From NCBI RefSeq assembly GCF_002778275.1, contig NZ_NESG01000005.1, forward strand, positions 1-64,000: DNA of 64,000 nt, given 5' to 3'. Of this stretch, positions 8,846 to 17,733 are shown one piece after another. The stretch is from Limnohabitans sp. G3-2 (lineage in GTDB: Bacteria > Pseudomonadota > Gammaproteobacteria > Burkholderiales > Burkholderiaceae_C). Position numbers and translations under genes: made by a program. The notes under the pieces are model-generated. The model saw nothing but the letters and a program-made list of their open reading frames with translations, did no database searches and was not told the origin of the DNA. The first letter of the stretch is position 1, and every line of letters begins with the position of its first letter.

Positions 8846-10111
8846 TCACAAGTTAACTTTTTTATGCAATGTTGCCGAATATATAAAAAAAGCGACCATA
8901 TTACTGGCAATTAATCCAAAGATCGCCCCTTTAAATCCCCAACCCAAAACTGATAAAAAAGAAATTGATATGCCAGAAATCATCGCAATCGACATTAATC
9001 TTCCAGCCACTTTGGCTTCAAACGCACCGACAACACCCAGATGCACAATTCCAACTGCAGCCGCCAAAACTCCAGCAACAACAAACATAGGGAATAAGTT
9101 CAAATGTGAATGGTAATTTTCTGGGACAATGTATTTCAATATGGTGGAACCAATTGTATCTGCAAGAAAAAATCCAACCACACCTAGCAGAATAACTCCC
9201 CCAACGAGACGAATCATGAATTCATTAAACCTTATTAAATGCCCACCCTCTTTAGCTGAGAGTTTATATACAATGGGTGCAACGAATGTCTGTACAACAC
9301 CAAAAATCATGACGACAGGTGAAAATCCAAGTTGAAAGAAAACATTAAATATGGCCAGGTCCTCAACACCTACATTTGCAGCAAGCACCCACCGCTCTCC
9401 AACACCCTTTAATGCAACGAAAAATGTTGGCAAATAGAATGGTGCAGCATTAATGAAGAAACTTTTAACAATTACACCAACATCAACCGATGAAATAAAA
9501 TTCGAACAATAAACTCTCTTCAAATATAAACGCAATAAAATGTGCAACAGTACACATGCCAATGTAAGTGCGACGATCGACTCCAACAAACCTGACCCAA
9601 AAATCTTAAAAATTATCAGCAAAATAAATATCTTTACTATGGCCTCAAAAGTTATTGCAGCCCCATATAATCTTCTTTTTTTCAAAATATTCAAAACTGC
9701 CAAAGCCATTCCACCGGCACCATTGGAGGAAAAATACAAATAAAAAGTTAATGCAAAAGCAACAGCACTTAATTCATTGAATTTTATATACGCAAAAAGT
9801 GCGGCAATTAAGAAGATTAAACCAAACCAGAACAACAATCCGTCATTAATAACATTCATTGCCTTAACTTTATTATTTACCGATTCCCCCTGAGCCAATT
9901 GACCGCAATCACGAACTATCACATACGAGATTGGATCGTACAATATTTGCCTTAAAAAAATTGCCGCAGTAAAAAATAAAGTATAGTAACCAAACATCTC
10001 CATCGAAAGAGATTTAGTCAAAATACTTATTAAAAAAATATTAACAATCAAAACAAAAAATTGAGATAGAGCTACCGCAATAAAGTCTAATTTTTTATTT
10101 AGATCAACCAT
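8846..10111 (-). CDS. Wzx-type polysaccharide flippase (first copy)
   Basis: The 421-residue polytopic membrane protein has about 12 hydrophobic segments in the MATE/Wzx layout. It should move the undecaprenyl-linked repeat unit across the inner membrane. There is no short diagnostic motif, so the call rests on topology, length and gene context. The gene is very AT-rich compared with fnlA on one side, with many AAA, ATT and TTT codons, which points to acquisition from a low-GC source together with the methyltransferase gene behind it. The 69 bp between it and fnlA hold only the fnlA ribosome-binding site and AT-rich sequence. Confidence 0.8.
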   Translation of the reverse strand: MVDLNKKLDFIAVALSQFFVLIVNIFLISILTKSLSMEMFGYYTLFFTAAIFLRQILYDPISYVIVRDCGQLAQGESVNNKVKAMNVINDGLLFWFGLIFLIAALFAYIKFNELSAVAFALTFYLYFSSNGAGGMALAVLNILKKRRLYGAAITFEAIVKIFILLIIFKIFGSGLLESIVALTLACVLLHILLRLYLKRVYCSNFISSVDVGVIVKSFFINAAPFYLPTFFVALKGVGERWVLAANVGVEDLAIFNVFFQLGFSPVVMIFGVVQTFVAPIVYKLSAKEGGHLIRFNEFMIRLVGGVILLGVVGFFLADTIGSTILKYIVPENYHSHLNLFPMFVVAGVLAAAVGIVHLGVVGAFEAKVAGRLMSIAMISGISISFLSVLGWGFKGAIFGLIASNMVAFFIYSATLHKKVNL

Positions 10112-10121
10112 TATATTTTAA

Positions 10122-10985
10122 TTATTTTTTGACTAAAGAATTTTCAAAATTTATATGAGGTTTTGTAGCGTACTCAAGGTCGCATGAAGGGCAATGCAAA
10201 TTTCCACCAATAAGATTCAGTGCACCTTTACATTCCGGACAGATCAATATGTCATTAAGGTTGAAGTTTTTTAATCTATCCTTGCGCATGCGCTGTTGCA
10301 ATGACTCATAAATTGATGATCCTAAAGACCTCCATCCAGTCCTTCTATTTTGATCAACAACAATCTCACTCACCTGAGAACTATTTTTGTAAACATCATC
10401 GATCCATTCGCATGATACATCAGGATTGGTTATTTCATAATCTATTTTACCTTCCCAAAAATATCTCACATGAAACAGATCCGGATCATCAAAGTACAAC
10501 TCACCCCATCGCTTATTTGATCCGAGATAATTCAAATTTGAGATATACGGGTCCAGCAGGTACGATTTCTTTTTGTTGATTAAAAGTTTATTATTGCATA
10601 GCGCCACCTCCAAACAATGTGCATGACTTGGTAGAAGTCTTTCGCATATAAAATTTGGAGTTTCAATATAACCCGCCTTCGCCACTCTTTGCAGCTCAGA
10701 TATGAATTTTCCAGGATCGGGCATATGCTCTAGAACGTGACTGGCAATGACATAATCAAAAGACTTATCTTTAAATGGCAAACTTGTTGCATCACCAATA
10801 ATTGCAGGCCGATCAATTCGCATAGGATCCCCTCCTCTGTGCTCTGCGCCAATCAGTCTGTCAATGAGAACATCAGCTCTTGGATGAGGATTCCCCCCAC
10901 TTCCCACATCCAATACGATCGCTGAACTACTCACAGGAAGACGGGTTTTTCTTAAAGCCCACATCAATCTTTTGAAATTTTTCAT
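10122..10985 (-). CDS. SAM-dependent class I methyltransferase with C-terminal zinc ribbon
   Basis: The 287-residue protein has SAM-binding motif I at residues 25-32 (LDVGSGGNP) and motif IV-like FDYVIASHVLEHMPDP near 90. At the C-terminus there are two Cys pairs (CPECKG and CPSCDLEY) like a Trm112-type zinc ribbon. The substrate is unknown; in such loci these enzymes methylate a sugar or cap a chain. The gene is AT-rich like its neighbours and starts 14 bp after the GT2 gene. Confidence 0.75.
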   Translation of the reverse strand: MKNFKRLMWALRKTRLPVSSSAIVLDVGSGGNPHPRADVLIDRLIGAEHRGGDPMRIDRPAIIGDATSLPFKDKSFDYVIASHVLEHMPDPGKFISELQRVAKAGYIETPNFICERLLPSHAHCLEVALCNNKLLINKKKSYLLDPYISNLNYLGSNKRWGELYFDDPDLFHVRYFWEGKIDYEITNPDVSCEWIDDVYKNSSQVSEIVVDQNRRTGWRSLGSSIYESLQQRMRKDRLKNFNLNDILICPECKGALNLIGGNLHCPSCDLEYATKPHINFENSLVKK

Positions 10986-10999
10986 TTTTAATTACTTTT

Positions 11000-12013
11000 T
11001 TAATTGGCCAAATTTTCATAATTCACATGAAAATCCAATGCTTTATTTTTTATTGTCGCAAGATGTATTCTGTGCTCCAATATGGAACCATCAACAGATT
11101 TTTTACTAAAAATATCAAATACATTCATGATTAAAGCAAAGCAAAAAATATGAAAATCTATATTCAGAAATTTATTAATAAACTTGCTACCTTTTTCAAA
11201 ACAAAACAATCTGTTTTTAATACGCACTCGCTCCAACCAACTCAATTCAGTGCAAATAAGATCCTTATAAACCCGAATTTTATCCTGCATAAAACGCTGA
11301 TTAGCCACAATATATGTTGAACCCATGGTTCTTCTGTAATAAACCAAAACCCTGTCTATTAATTGATATTTATAATTTGGAAATTGCTGAGCTATGGCGA
11401 TTTGTAACGGCCAATCCTCAACCACATCAAAGCGCTGCAAATACGCACGCACATTAGGGTGCATCAAACACTCTGTGGCATACAACAAATTCGGTGCGTT
11501 GGTGTAAGACAAGTGCTTGAACCGGTGCAACAGTGGGTCATTTTGATAAATTACTTGCGTTGCTGTAGCCAAATGGTTGGCTGTATGGTCCATGCCTAAG
11601 TCATTTCCAAACAGGTACAAAGCCCTTCCCGAGACCATCGCCACATCGGTGTCGTGTTGGGTCAATTCAAAAATGTTTTCAAACGAATACACATCATCGC
11701 CTGCGGTGAGCTTGCATCGATCGGCCACCATGTTGCTAAGCATATTGTTGACACTCGCGCAGGTGCCTAAATTTTGAGGGTTGTAAATTTTGATAGCGTG
11801 GCGAAACAGTTGTGAATTCAATTCCAACCAAGCATCTACCAAACTTCGGGTTTGGTCTTTGGAGCCGTCGTCGTTGACGATCAAGTCCACATCAATGCCT
11901 AAAGAGTAGGCTTGCACCAAGTACTTGATGCTTTCCAAGTGCTCCACAATGTATTCTTGGTGGTTGTACGCCAGCACCAAGAAAGCAAAAGACGGCTTGG
12001 CATCAACGGACAT
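11000..12013 (-). CDS. GT2-family glycosyltransferase
   Basis: This GT-A fold enzyme of about 337 residues begins with FAFLVLAYNHQEYIVEHLES, followed by the nucleotide-binding acidic motif DVDLIVNDDGSKD near residue 55 and TAGDDVYS near 105. No membrane helix is needed; it would act on the lipid-linked repeat unit in the cytoplasm. ATG at 12013 is preferred over GTG four codons upstream; either way it overlaps the end of the preceding gene by about 11-23 bp. The 5' half has moderate GC and the 3' half is AT-rich, so the border of the AT-rich island falls inside this gene. Confidence 0.82.
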   Translation of the reverse strand: MSVDAKPSFAFLVLAYNHQEYIVEHLESIKYLVQAYSLGIDVDLIVNDDGSKDQTRSLVDAWLELNSQLFRHAIKIYNPQNLGTCASVNNMLSNMVADRCKLTAGDDVYSFENIFELTQHDTDVAMVSGRALYLFGNDLGMDHTANHLATATQVIYQNDPLLHRFKHLSYTNAPNLLYATECLMHPNVRAYLQRFDVVEDWPLQIAIAQQFPNYKYQLIDRVLVYYRRTMGSTYIVANQRFMQDKIRVYKDLICTELSWLERVRIKNRLFCFEKGSKFINKFLNIDFHIFCFALIMNVFDIFSKKSVDGSILEHRIHLATIKNKALDFHVNYENLAN

Positions 12014-12836
12014 GGAGCTTGTCACGAACGTAACCCATTACAAAATACATAGCCTTCCAACCCACCATCCGAAATCCTGTTTGCATGAAGCGCAGCTTCC
12101 ACAGCGTCGTGCGTTTCTCAAACACTGTGTCCGATGAAAAGCCGCGTTCAGACCAATCAATTTTCAAAGGGAAATTCTTGGCAACTTTCTCCACCACCTC
12201 CCGCACCCACTTACCACGGTAAATGGCTCCGCCTTTGTCGTGGTTGTAAGGGTAAATGTCTGGCTGTTGGGGGTTGAGTGAATAAAAGATCTTGCCATCG
12301 CGCCAAGTGCGGTAGCTGCCAAAAACCTCCCAAGCCCAAGGCGTATCGCCAGGGGCCGTGTACTCTATCAAAGCTTGTCGACGCCAAATGCCTGGTGCCG
12401 AGTTAAGCCGGTAATCCACCCGATCCTTGAGCGCGATGAAGGTGTTGTGGGTGTCGTTTTGACTCAATGGCAGCGAGGTGTTCATCAAATACGTCACTAC
12501 GGCTTGGGCTTGAGACCGCAACAGATTTAAGGCGTTAATGATGCGTTCGTTGCTAACCGGACCATCAAGAATAAAGTCGTCATAGAGCATAAGCACAAAC
12601 TCGGTGTCAATGCTGTTCAGGGTTTGCCTAAGTCGGTCTCCCCAATCATCCACCCCATTTTGGCTGCGGTGGTTGTGCACGCGCGCAGGGTAATCGTGCG
12701 TGTTGGATTCGGTGTTGATCACAACCGGGTAGGGGCAATCAGGCCAATGTGCTTTGAGTGCGCAGAAAAAAACCTCCAACACATCTTGATATGCGTCGCA
12801 GGTATTGACCACGATCGTGAGGTCTGAGCGGTTCAC
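12003..12836 (-). CDS. Glycosyltransferase-like protein of unknown donor
   Basis: The 277-residue protein begins LTIVVNTCDAYQDVLEVFF and has the acidic stretch FVLMLYDDFILDGP near residue 80, compatible with a GT-A-type nucleotide-diphospho-sugar transferase. I do not recognise a named family with certainty. It starts with GTG and overlaps the next GT2 gene. Its place between fdtB and that gene argues for adding one sugar of the repeat unit. Confidence 0.6.
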   Translation of the reverse strand: MNRSDLTIVVNTCDAYQDVLEVFFCALKAHWPDCPYPVVINTESNTHDYPARVHNHRSQNGVDDWGDRLRQTLNSIDTEFVLMLYDDFILDGPVSNERIINALNLLRSQAQAVVTYLMNTSLPLSQNDTHNTFIALKDRVDYRLNSAPGIWRRQALIEYTAPGDTPWAWEVFGSYRTWRDGKIFYSLNPQQPDIYPYNHDKGGAIYRGKWVREVVEKVAKNFPLKIDWSERGFSSDTVFEKRTTLWKLRFMQTGFRMVGWKAMYFVMGYVRDKLHVR

Positions 12837-12869
12837 AGTTATTTTTTCAGAAATGTTGCCAAACAGGCT

Positions 12870-13988
12870 TCACGCCCGGAAAGCGTTAACCGCCTCAATC
12901 ACCAACCGAACATCCCCCATAGCCATGCTTGGTCCTATGGGTAAGCTCACCACCTCTTGGTGAATCGCCTCGGTCACTGGCAACTGCAAGCCGTTGTAAG
13001 GCTTGTAGGCCTGTTGTTGGTGCGGTGGAATCGGGTAATGGATCAAGGTTTCAATGCCCGCCGCCTTCAGGTGCGCCTGGAAAGTGGCCCGCTGCTTCAC
13101 TCGCACCACAAACAGGTGAAACACATGACTGGCCAATGTTTCCAAAGTGCTTTCAGGGCCAATGGGCAAGTGCACCAAAGGGTTGGTGATACCCTGGGCA
13201 TAGGCCACAGCAATTTCTTGACGCACGCGGGTTTCAGCGTCCAGGTGTTGCAGTTTCACGCGCAAGAACGTGGCTTGCATTTCGTCCAATCGGCTGTTCA
13301 GCCCTTGGTACAGGTTTTCGTATTTTTTGTGACTACCGTAGTTACCCAGAGCCCGGACCGTTTGAGCCAGCTCGGGGTCATTGGTGGTCATGGCACCTGC
13401 GTCACCCAAAGCACCTAGGTTCTTACCCGGATAAAAACTGAAACCTGATGCATGCCCCCAGTTACCGGCGCGCTTACCGTCTACTGAGGCCCCGTGAGCT
13501 TGGGCTGAATCCTCCAAAACCAAGAGCGCATGCTCCTGGGCAATCGCCATGAGTGCTTTCATAGGCGCAAGTTGACCGTAGAGGTGAACCGCCACAATGG
13601 CTTTGGTCTTGGGCGTGATGGCTGCCCGCACCTTGTCTGGACACAGGTTGAAACTGCGCTCATCGGGCTCCACCAACACCGGCTTGAGCCGGTTTTCGGT
13701 GATGGCGAGCACACTGGCAATGTAGGTGTTGGCTGGAACAATGACCTCATCACCCTCTTGAAGCCTTCCCATTTCTATCCATGCACGCAAGGTCAAGACC
13801 AGCGCGTCCAAACCATTGGCCACACCCACACATTGCGTGGTGCCGCAAAAGGCGGCAAATTCTTGTTCAAAGGCTTTGACTTCCTGACCCAAAACATACC
13901 AACCGGAGTCGATCACTCTTGTGGCCGCATCGACCAAGGCCTGACGGTATTGCTGATTCACAGCTTTGAGATCAAGAAAGGGAATCAT
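12870..13988 (-). CDS. fdtB: DegT/DnrJ/EryC1/StrS aminotransferase, FdtB/QdtB-like
   Basis: This 372-residue PLP enzyme should aminate the C3 keto group of a dTDP-3-keto-6-deoxyhexose. Visible are the N-terminal [11 protein letters not shown], the PLP-phosphate region GVANGLDAL, the PLP-ring Asp in [13 protein letters not shown] and the Schiff-base Lys in [15 protein letters not shown] near residue 190. The neighbouring FdtA-type ketoisomerase and FdtC-type acetyltransferase define the pathway: dTDP-Fuc3NAc or dTDP-Qui3NAc. Its start lies 17 bp inside the acetyltransferase gene. Whether the product has galacto or gluco configuration depends on the ketoisomerase and cannot be read here. Confidence 0.88.
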   Translation of the reverse strand: MIPFLDLKAVNQQYRQALVDAATRVIDSGWYVLGQEVKAFEQEFAAFCGTTQCVGVANGLDALVLTLRAWIEMGRLQEGDEVIVPANTYIASVLAITENRLKPVLVEPDERSFNLCPDKVRAAITPKTKAIVAVHLYGQLAPMKALMAIAQEHALLVLEDSAQAHGASVDGKRAGNWGHASGFSFYPGKNLGALGDAGAMTTNDPELAQTVRALGNYGSHKKYENLYQGLNSRLDEMQATFLRVKLQHLDAETRVRQEIAVAYAQGITNPLVHLPIGPESTLETLASHVFHLFVVRVKQRATFQAHLKAAGIETLIHYPIPPHQQQAYKPYNGLQLPVTEAIHQEVVSLPIGPSMAMGDVRLVIEAVNAFRA

Positions 13989-14448
13989 CTGCTAAATACC
14001 TCACAATTTTGGCTGGGTTTCCGATCACCACAGCACGTGCTGGCACGTCTTTGGTGACCACAGCACCTGCACCCACAATGGCTTTTTCGCCAACAGTGAT
14101 CCCAGGCAGCAAGGTCGCATTGGCCCCTATGCTTGCACCGTTCTTGATGGTAACGCCCCGAAATGCATCCGGGTACTGCCGGGATCTTGGGTACAAGTCG
14201 TTTGAAAACGTGGCGTTGGGGCCAATGAATACATCGTCGCCAATGACCGACCCATCCCAAATTTGAACGCCCGACTTGACCGTTACCCGGTCACCCATCA
14301 CCACATCACCTTCGATCAATGTTTGCGCGCAAATATTGCAATCAGACCCAATGCGTGCGCCCTTGAGCACCACCACAAATTGCCAGACTCGTGTACCTTC
14401 ACCGATGTGACACTCTGCCACATCAGCCAGTGGGTGAATAAAACTCAC
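13972..14448 (-). CDS. fdtC: dTDP-3-amino-3,6-dideoxyhexose 3-N-acetyltransferase, FdtC/QdtC-like
   Basis: This is a 158-residue left-handed beta-helix acetyltransferase made of hexapeptide repeats, with the active-site region [15 protein letters not shown] and the C-terminal turns [24 protein letters not shown]. It would N-acetylate the amino sugar made by FdtB. GTG start overlaps the fdtA stop (GTGA), so the two genes should be translationally coupled. Confidence 0.87.
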   Translation of the reverse strand: MSFIHPLADVAECHIGEGTRVWQFVVVLKGARIGSDCNICAQTLIEGDVVMGDRVTVKSGVQIWDGSVIGDDVFIGPNATFSNDLYPRSRQYPDAFRGVTIKNGASIGANATLLPGITVGEKAIVGAGAVVTKDVPARAVVIGNPAKIVRYLADDSLS

Positions 14449-14846
14449 GGTGCCACGATCCTTTTAAATTCGTCGTAAGAGCGGATGTAATCGGTCTCGT
14501 CGTAATGCTCACTGGCCAACACCAACAACACACAATCCGGACTGAAATCGTGCATTTCGCGCCAAACCAAATCGCCAATCAATAGCCCTTTGGTGGGCGA
14601 GTCAAGCCAAACGTCTTCACGCTTGTGTCCATCGTCCAACACCATGCGGCATTTACCCGTGACGCAAACGGACACCTGTTGGAGTTGACGGTGCGCATGG
14701 AACCCTCTAGATACACCCGATTTGGTGCCAAAAATGTAATAGACCCGCTTGACATCAAAAGGCACGGTTTTATGGGCTTCCAAAGCGACCAATGAACCGC
14801 GCTCATCACCCAAAGGTGGGAAATCTATACTTTTGATCAAACTCAT
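14445..14846 (-). CDS. fdtA: dTDP-4-keto-6-deoxyglucose 3,4-ketoisomerase, FdtA/QdtA-like
   Basis: This 133-residue single cupin domain (WxcM-like family) begins with [19 protein letters not shown] and contains the signature [19 protein letters not shown]. It isomerizes dTDP-4-keto-6-deoxyglucose to the 3-keto sugar. Genes for RmlA and RmlB, which supply the substrate, are not in the window, so they must be elsewhere in the genome. The ATG directly follows the terminal stop codon of a decayed dehydrogenase fragment. Confidence 0.9.
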   Translation of the reverse strand: MSLIKSIDFPPLGDERGSLVALEAHKTVPFDVKRVYYIFGTKSGVSRGFHAHRQLQQVSVCVTGKCRMVLDDGHKREDVWLDSPTKGLLIGDLVWREMHDFSPDCVLLVLASEHYDETDYIRSYDEFKRIVAP

Positions 14847-15060
14847 CTACTGGCTCCGGTATGAAGAATAAGCACCCACCTTGGCTTGTTCAAATAATTC
14901 AAGGCAACCGCTCATCTTGGTCAGCACGCCTATCACCATTGCGGCCTTGGTTGATGTCAAAACCCACCACTGGGCGGTGCTGGCCAAACTCCACCGCCAA
15001 AGGCAGCCCCACATAGCCCTAGCCAATGACGGACAGCACTTGATTTTGAGAATTTGGCAT
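14847..15060 (-). pseudogene. Remnant of a WbpA/TviB-type UDP-N-acetylhexosamine dehydrogenase
   Basis: Reading the minus strand from ATG at 15060 gives the Rossmann start of the UDP-glucose/UDP-GlcNAc/GalNAc dehydrogenase family: VLSVIG, a TAG stop where Leu is expected, then GYVGLPLAVEFGQ and RPVVGFDINQ. After that the frame is lost, and the pieces ELFEQAKVGAYSS and a TAG stop just before fdtA match the next conserved stretch of the family in a shifted frame. A premature stop, a frameshift and loss of over 80% of the gene make this a clear relic. Confidence 0.8.
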
Positions 15061-15127
15061 GAATGGGCGCAACCTGTACTAAATGTTTGATTTTAAAGCA
15101 CCCCTCCCCAAAAACGACCTTTTAGAG

Positions 15128-15160
15128 GGCACAAACAACAAAGGAGCCCAAGGCCCCTTT
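15128..15160 (-). terminator. Rho-independent terminator after galE
   Basis: On the minus strand AAAGGGGCC-TTG-GGCTCCTTT forms a 9-bp stem (one G-U pair), followed by GTTGTTTG. It lies 30 bp past the galE stop codon. If active, fdtA and the genes behind it would need their own promoter or antitermination. The remaining 15061-15127 bases hold no gene. Confidence 0.6.
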
Positions 15161-15190
15161 GAAATCTCAACCATCGGCATCTGACACCGC

Positions 15191-16162
15191 TCAACATCCA
15201 CGCGACTCCCAAGCCCAAGCGTGCGCCACGATCGTGTCCAAATCTGCAAACTTGGGCTGCCAGCCCAACTGCTGGCGGATGAGGCTTGCATCGGCCACCA
15301 AGCGGGCAGGGTCGCCAGCACGCCGAGGCTCATTGACCACGGGCACCTTGCGGCCCGTCACCCTCTCTGCAGTGTCAATCACCTCTTGCACCGAAAAGCC
15401 ATGCCCATTGCCCAAGTTGTAGGCCTGGCTGCCCGCCCCACCCATCAATGACTGCAGAGCCAACCAGTGCGCCGAGCACAAATCCTCAATGTGGATGTAG
15501 TCACGGATACAGGTGCCATCTGGCGTGTCGTAATCGCGCCCAAACACACCGATGTGCGGCCTGCGCCCAGACGCCGCCTGCAGCACCAAAGGAATCAAAT
15601 GCGTCTCGGGCTCGTGCCTCTCGCCCAATTGCCCCTCTGGATCAGCCCCGGCGGCATTGAAGTAGCGCAAACACACCGACTTCAAGCCATAGGCACGGTC
15701 ATAGTCGGCCAGCGCCTGCTCCACCATCAGTTTGGTGCGCCCATAGGGGTTGATGGGCTGTTGGGGGTGCTGCTCGTCGATGGGGGAATATTGTGGTTCG
15801 CCAAATGTGGCCGCCGTGGACGAAAAAATAAACCGGCTCACCCCGTGCGCCCGCATGGCATCCAACAGGCCCAGCGTGTTCACCACATTGTTTTGGTAGT
15901 ACTTGGCGGGCTGCTGCACCGACTCGCCCACCTGAATAAATGACGCGAAATGCATGACCGCATCAAAACCCCGCGACAACACAGCGTCCAGCACACTGGG
16001 ATCGGCCATGTCACCCTGCACAAAGTCCCCGCACAACACCGCATCACGATGCCCCGAAGACAAATCATCCAGCGTGGTGACGCTGCAACCCCGCTGGTCG
16101 AGCATCTTGACCATGTGTGAGCCGATATACCCGGCGCCGCCCACCACCAAAACCATTGTCAT
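15191..16162 (-). CDS. galE: UDP-glucose 4-epimerase
   Basis: The 323-residue extended SDR has VLVVGGAGYIGSHMVKML at the N-terminus, the Ser of FIFSSTAATFGEP, the catalytic YGRTK near 145 and the substrate-binding RYFNAAGADPEG. It interconverts UDP-Glc/UDP-Gal and sometimes the N-acetyl forms, so it may supply Gal or GalNAc for the repeat unit. It is followed by a terminator-like hairpin. The 215 bp before it (16163-16377) are AT-rich without a gene and could hold its promoter. Confidence 0.92.
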   Translation of the reverse strand: MTMVLVVGGAGYIGSHMVKMLDQRGCSVTTLDDLSSGHRDAVLCGDFVQGDMADPSVLDAVLSRGFDAVMHFASFIQVGESVQQPAKYYQNNVVNTLGLLDAMRAHGVSRFIFSSTAATFGEPQYSPIDEQHPQQPINPYGRTKLMVEQALADYDRAYGLKSVCLRYFNAAGADPEGQLGERHEPETHLIPLVLQAASGRRPHIGVFGRDYDTPDGTCIRDYIHIEDLCSAHWLALQSLMGGAGSQAYNLGNGHGFSVQEVIDTAERVTGRKVPVVNEPRRAGDPARLVADASLIRQQLGWQPKFADLDTIVAHAWAWESRGC

Positions 16163-16377
16163 TTGTTCAATCTCTTCAAAACTAAGACTTGCACTTCGCT
16201 TGAAATACTCTTAAGCACACCGTTTGCGATAATAAAGGCGCTGGGTATTAGACGATATGAACCAGTCTTTTAGTTACAGCACCAATTTTTAAAAGTTATC
16301 CACACATTGAACAATGTTAAGTTGAGATCACCGAATAAAGTAAGCCAGAGGGTGCTTTACTTCCTTGCAAGATATGA

Positions 16378-17706
16378 TCAGACTCGAACTTCGACACCCG
16401 CCATGTTGAGCGTAAGATCGAAGAGCCCGGCCACGTGGATAGGCGAATGCATACTGGGATCGACAGTACCCATGGGGAAAAATGCAAAGCCTTTTTTTGA
16501 GTGCATTCCGTTCTTAATTGCGACAAAGGCCACTTCTTCAAATATGCTGACTTCCTGCCCAGAACCTAGCATTACCTGAGCTGTGGAATGAATTTCGTCA
16601 GGGTACGTTAATGTGACGAAAAGACTAAGACCACGATCTTCGATCTCGCCGAAAAGATGTCGGCCATCATGTTTCATTCTCATGTCCTGCAATATTTGTA
16701 TCGCACGGACAGTGAGCTGGCGGTCGGTGAATGAGACTTCAAAATCACGCGTCATACGTGGCAAAACTTGGCAATGCTCTATACCGACCTTGTTAAGGAA
16801 GCTTGAGTGGTTCTTCAGCCGGTAGTAAAACTTTACACGGTCGTAGGCGATTTGAGTGAGCCCGGTAGCGACGATTAGGTTGACATCAGAGTTGGCGAGC
16901 GCCAGGTAGTCGCCTAGCATTTGGTCATAGGCTTGAATCATGTCGAACACGGGATCTGCAGCCGGCGGGACATACCACGATGGATTCCGTAGTGGTGAAG
17001 AGGAATATGGAGAATTCAGAAAGTAATGATGTTGAATATGGGCGCCGGCGTTAAGAAAGACAAACGAGGCGTCAGGGTGCGTCTTCCTGAACTGCTTGAG
17101 GTGTATAAGATGAATCAGGTAGTCAAGAACAAGTGGCCTTATCCAAGACCGCTGTCGAGACCTAGCAATCAATCGGAAAAGTGGCAACGTTTTACGAAAA
17201 CTTAGGGTACGCAAAATCATCTCGATAATAGATAATTTTGAACGCACTGAAACTGTACCTGTTGCATTTTCGTTGACCGTCTGGCGGAGCATCGCCGTGA
17301 TACGGCACGAAAATCCAGATGGATCGCTCGGGGTCTCAGTCCACGGGTCTGGAATGAAAAACGCGGGTGAGCGCAGCTCGTTTCGCGCATTCATCGGCGA
17401 GATGGCACCTACCTTTAATCCCGCCTGCTCAAGAATTTCAAAAATCTGCATAGATTCAGAGGTGACAATGTCACCTAGGCGAAAAACGCCATGCTCTTCG
17501 AATGTTTTACCGGTTTGTGCGGAAACCCACTGAATCCACGGTTCAAGGTTCTGGTACTCATCTTCTCCAAAAGTTTCGATTTGATCGAATACAGAAAGCA
17601 AACGCTGAAAGGCTGGCAAATGACGAGTTTTGACGTATTGCCTAACGAGATCAAAGTTAATCTCGTTAAGTTGAACAAAAATGAACGGCTTAGTATTTTT
17701 TTTCAT
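16378..17706 (-). CDS. Alkaline-phosphatase/type I phosphodiesterase-fold protein, probably atypical
   Basis: The 442-residue protein resembles the alkaline phosphatase superfamily: an N-terminal strand-helix FIFVQLNEINFDLVRQYV, then LEPWIQWVSAQTGKTFEEHG near residue 55, and a long C-terminal domain. The Asp-His-Gly metal-binding motif expected near the middle is replaced by VATGLTQIAYD, and I see no N-terminal metal-binding Asp. It has no signal peptide. It may be a cytoplasmic, altered or non-catalytic member that transfers or removes a phosphate-linked group. Function unknown. Confidence 0.6.
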   Translation of the reverse strand: MKKNTKPFIFVQLNEINFDLVRQYVKTRHLPAFQRLLSVFDQIETFGEDEYQNLEPWIQWVSAQTGKTFEEHGVFRLGDIVTSESMQIFEILEQAGLKVGAISPMNARNELRSPAFFIPDPWTETPSDPSGFSCRITAMLRQTVNENATGTVSVRSKLSIIEMILRTLSFRKTLPLFRLIARSRQRSWIRPLVLDYLIHLIHLKQFRKTHPDASFVFLNAGAHIQHHYFLNSPYSSSPLRNPSWYVPPAADPVFDMIQAYDQMLGDYLALANSDVNLIVATGLTQIAYDRVKFYYRLKNHSSFLNKVGIEHCQVLPRMTRDFEVSFTDRQLTVRAIQILQDMRMKHDGRHLFGEIEDRGLSLFVTLTYPDEIHSTAQVMLGSGQEVSIFEEVAFVAIKNGMHSKKGFAFFPMGTVDPSMHSPIHVAGLFDLTLNMAGVEVRV

Positions 17707-17733
17707 CAGTGAATCAATTATTTTAACGATATT

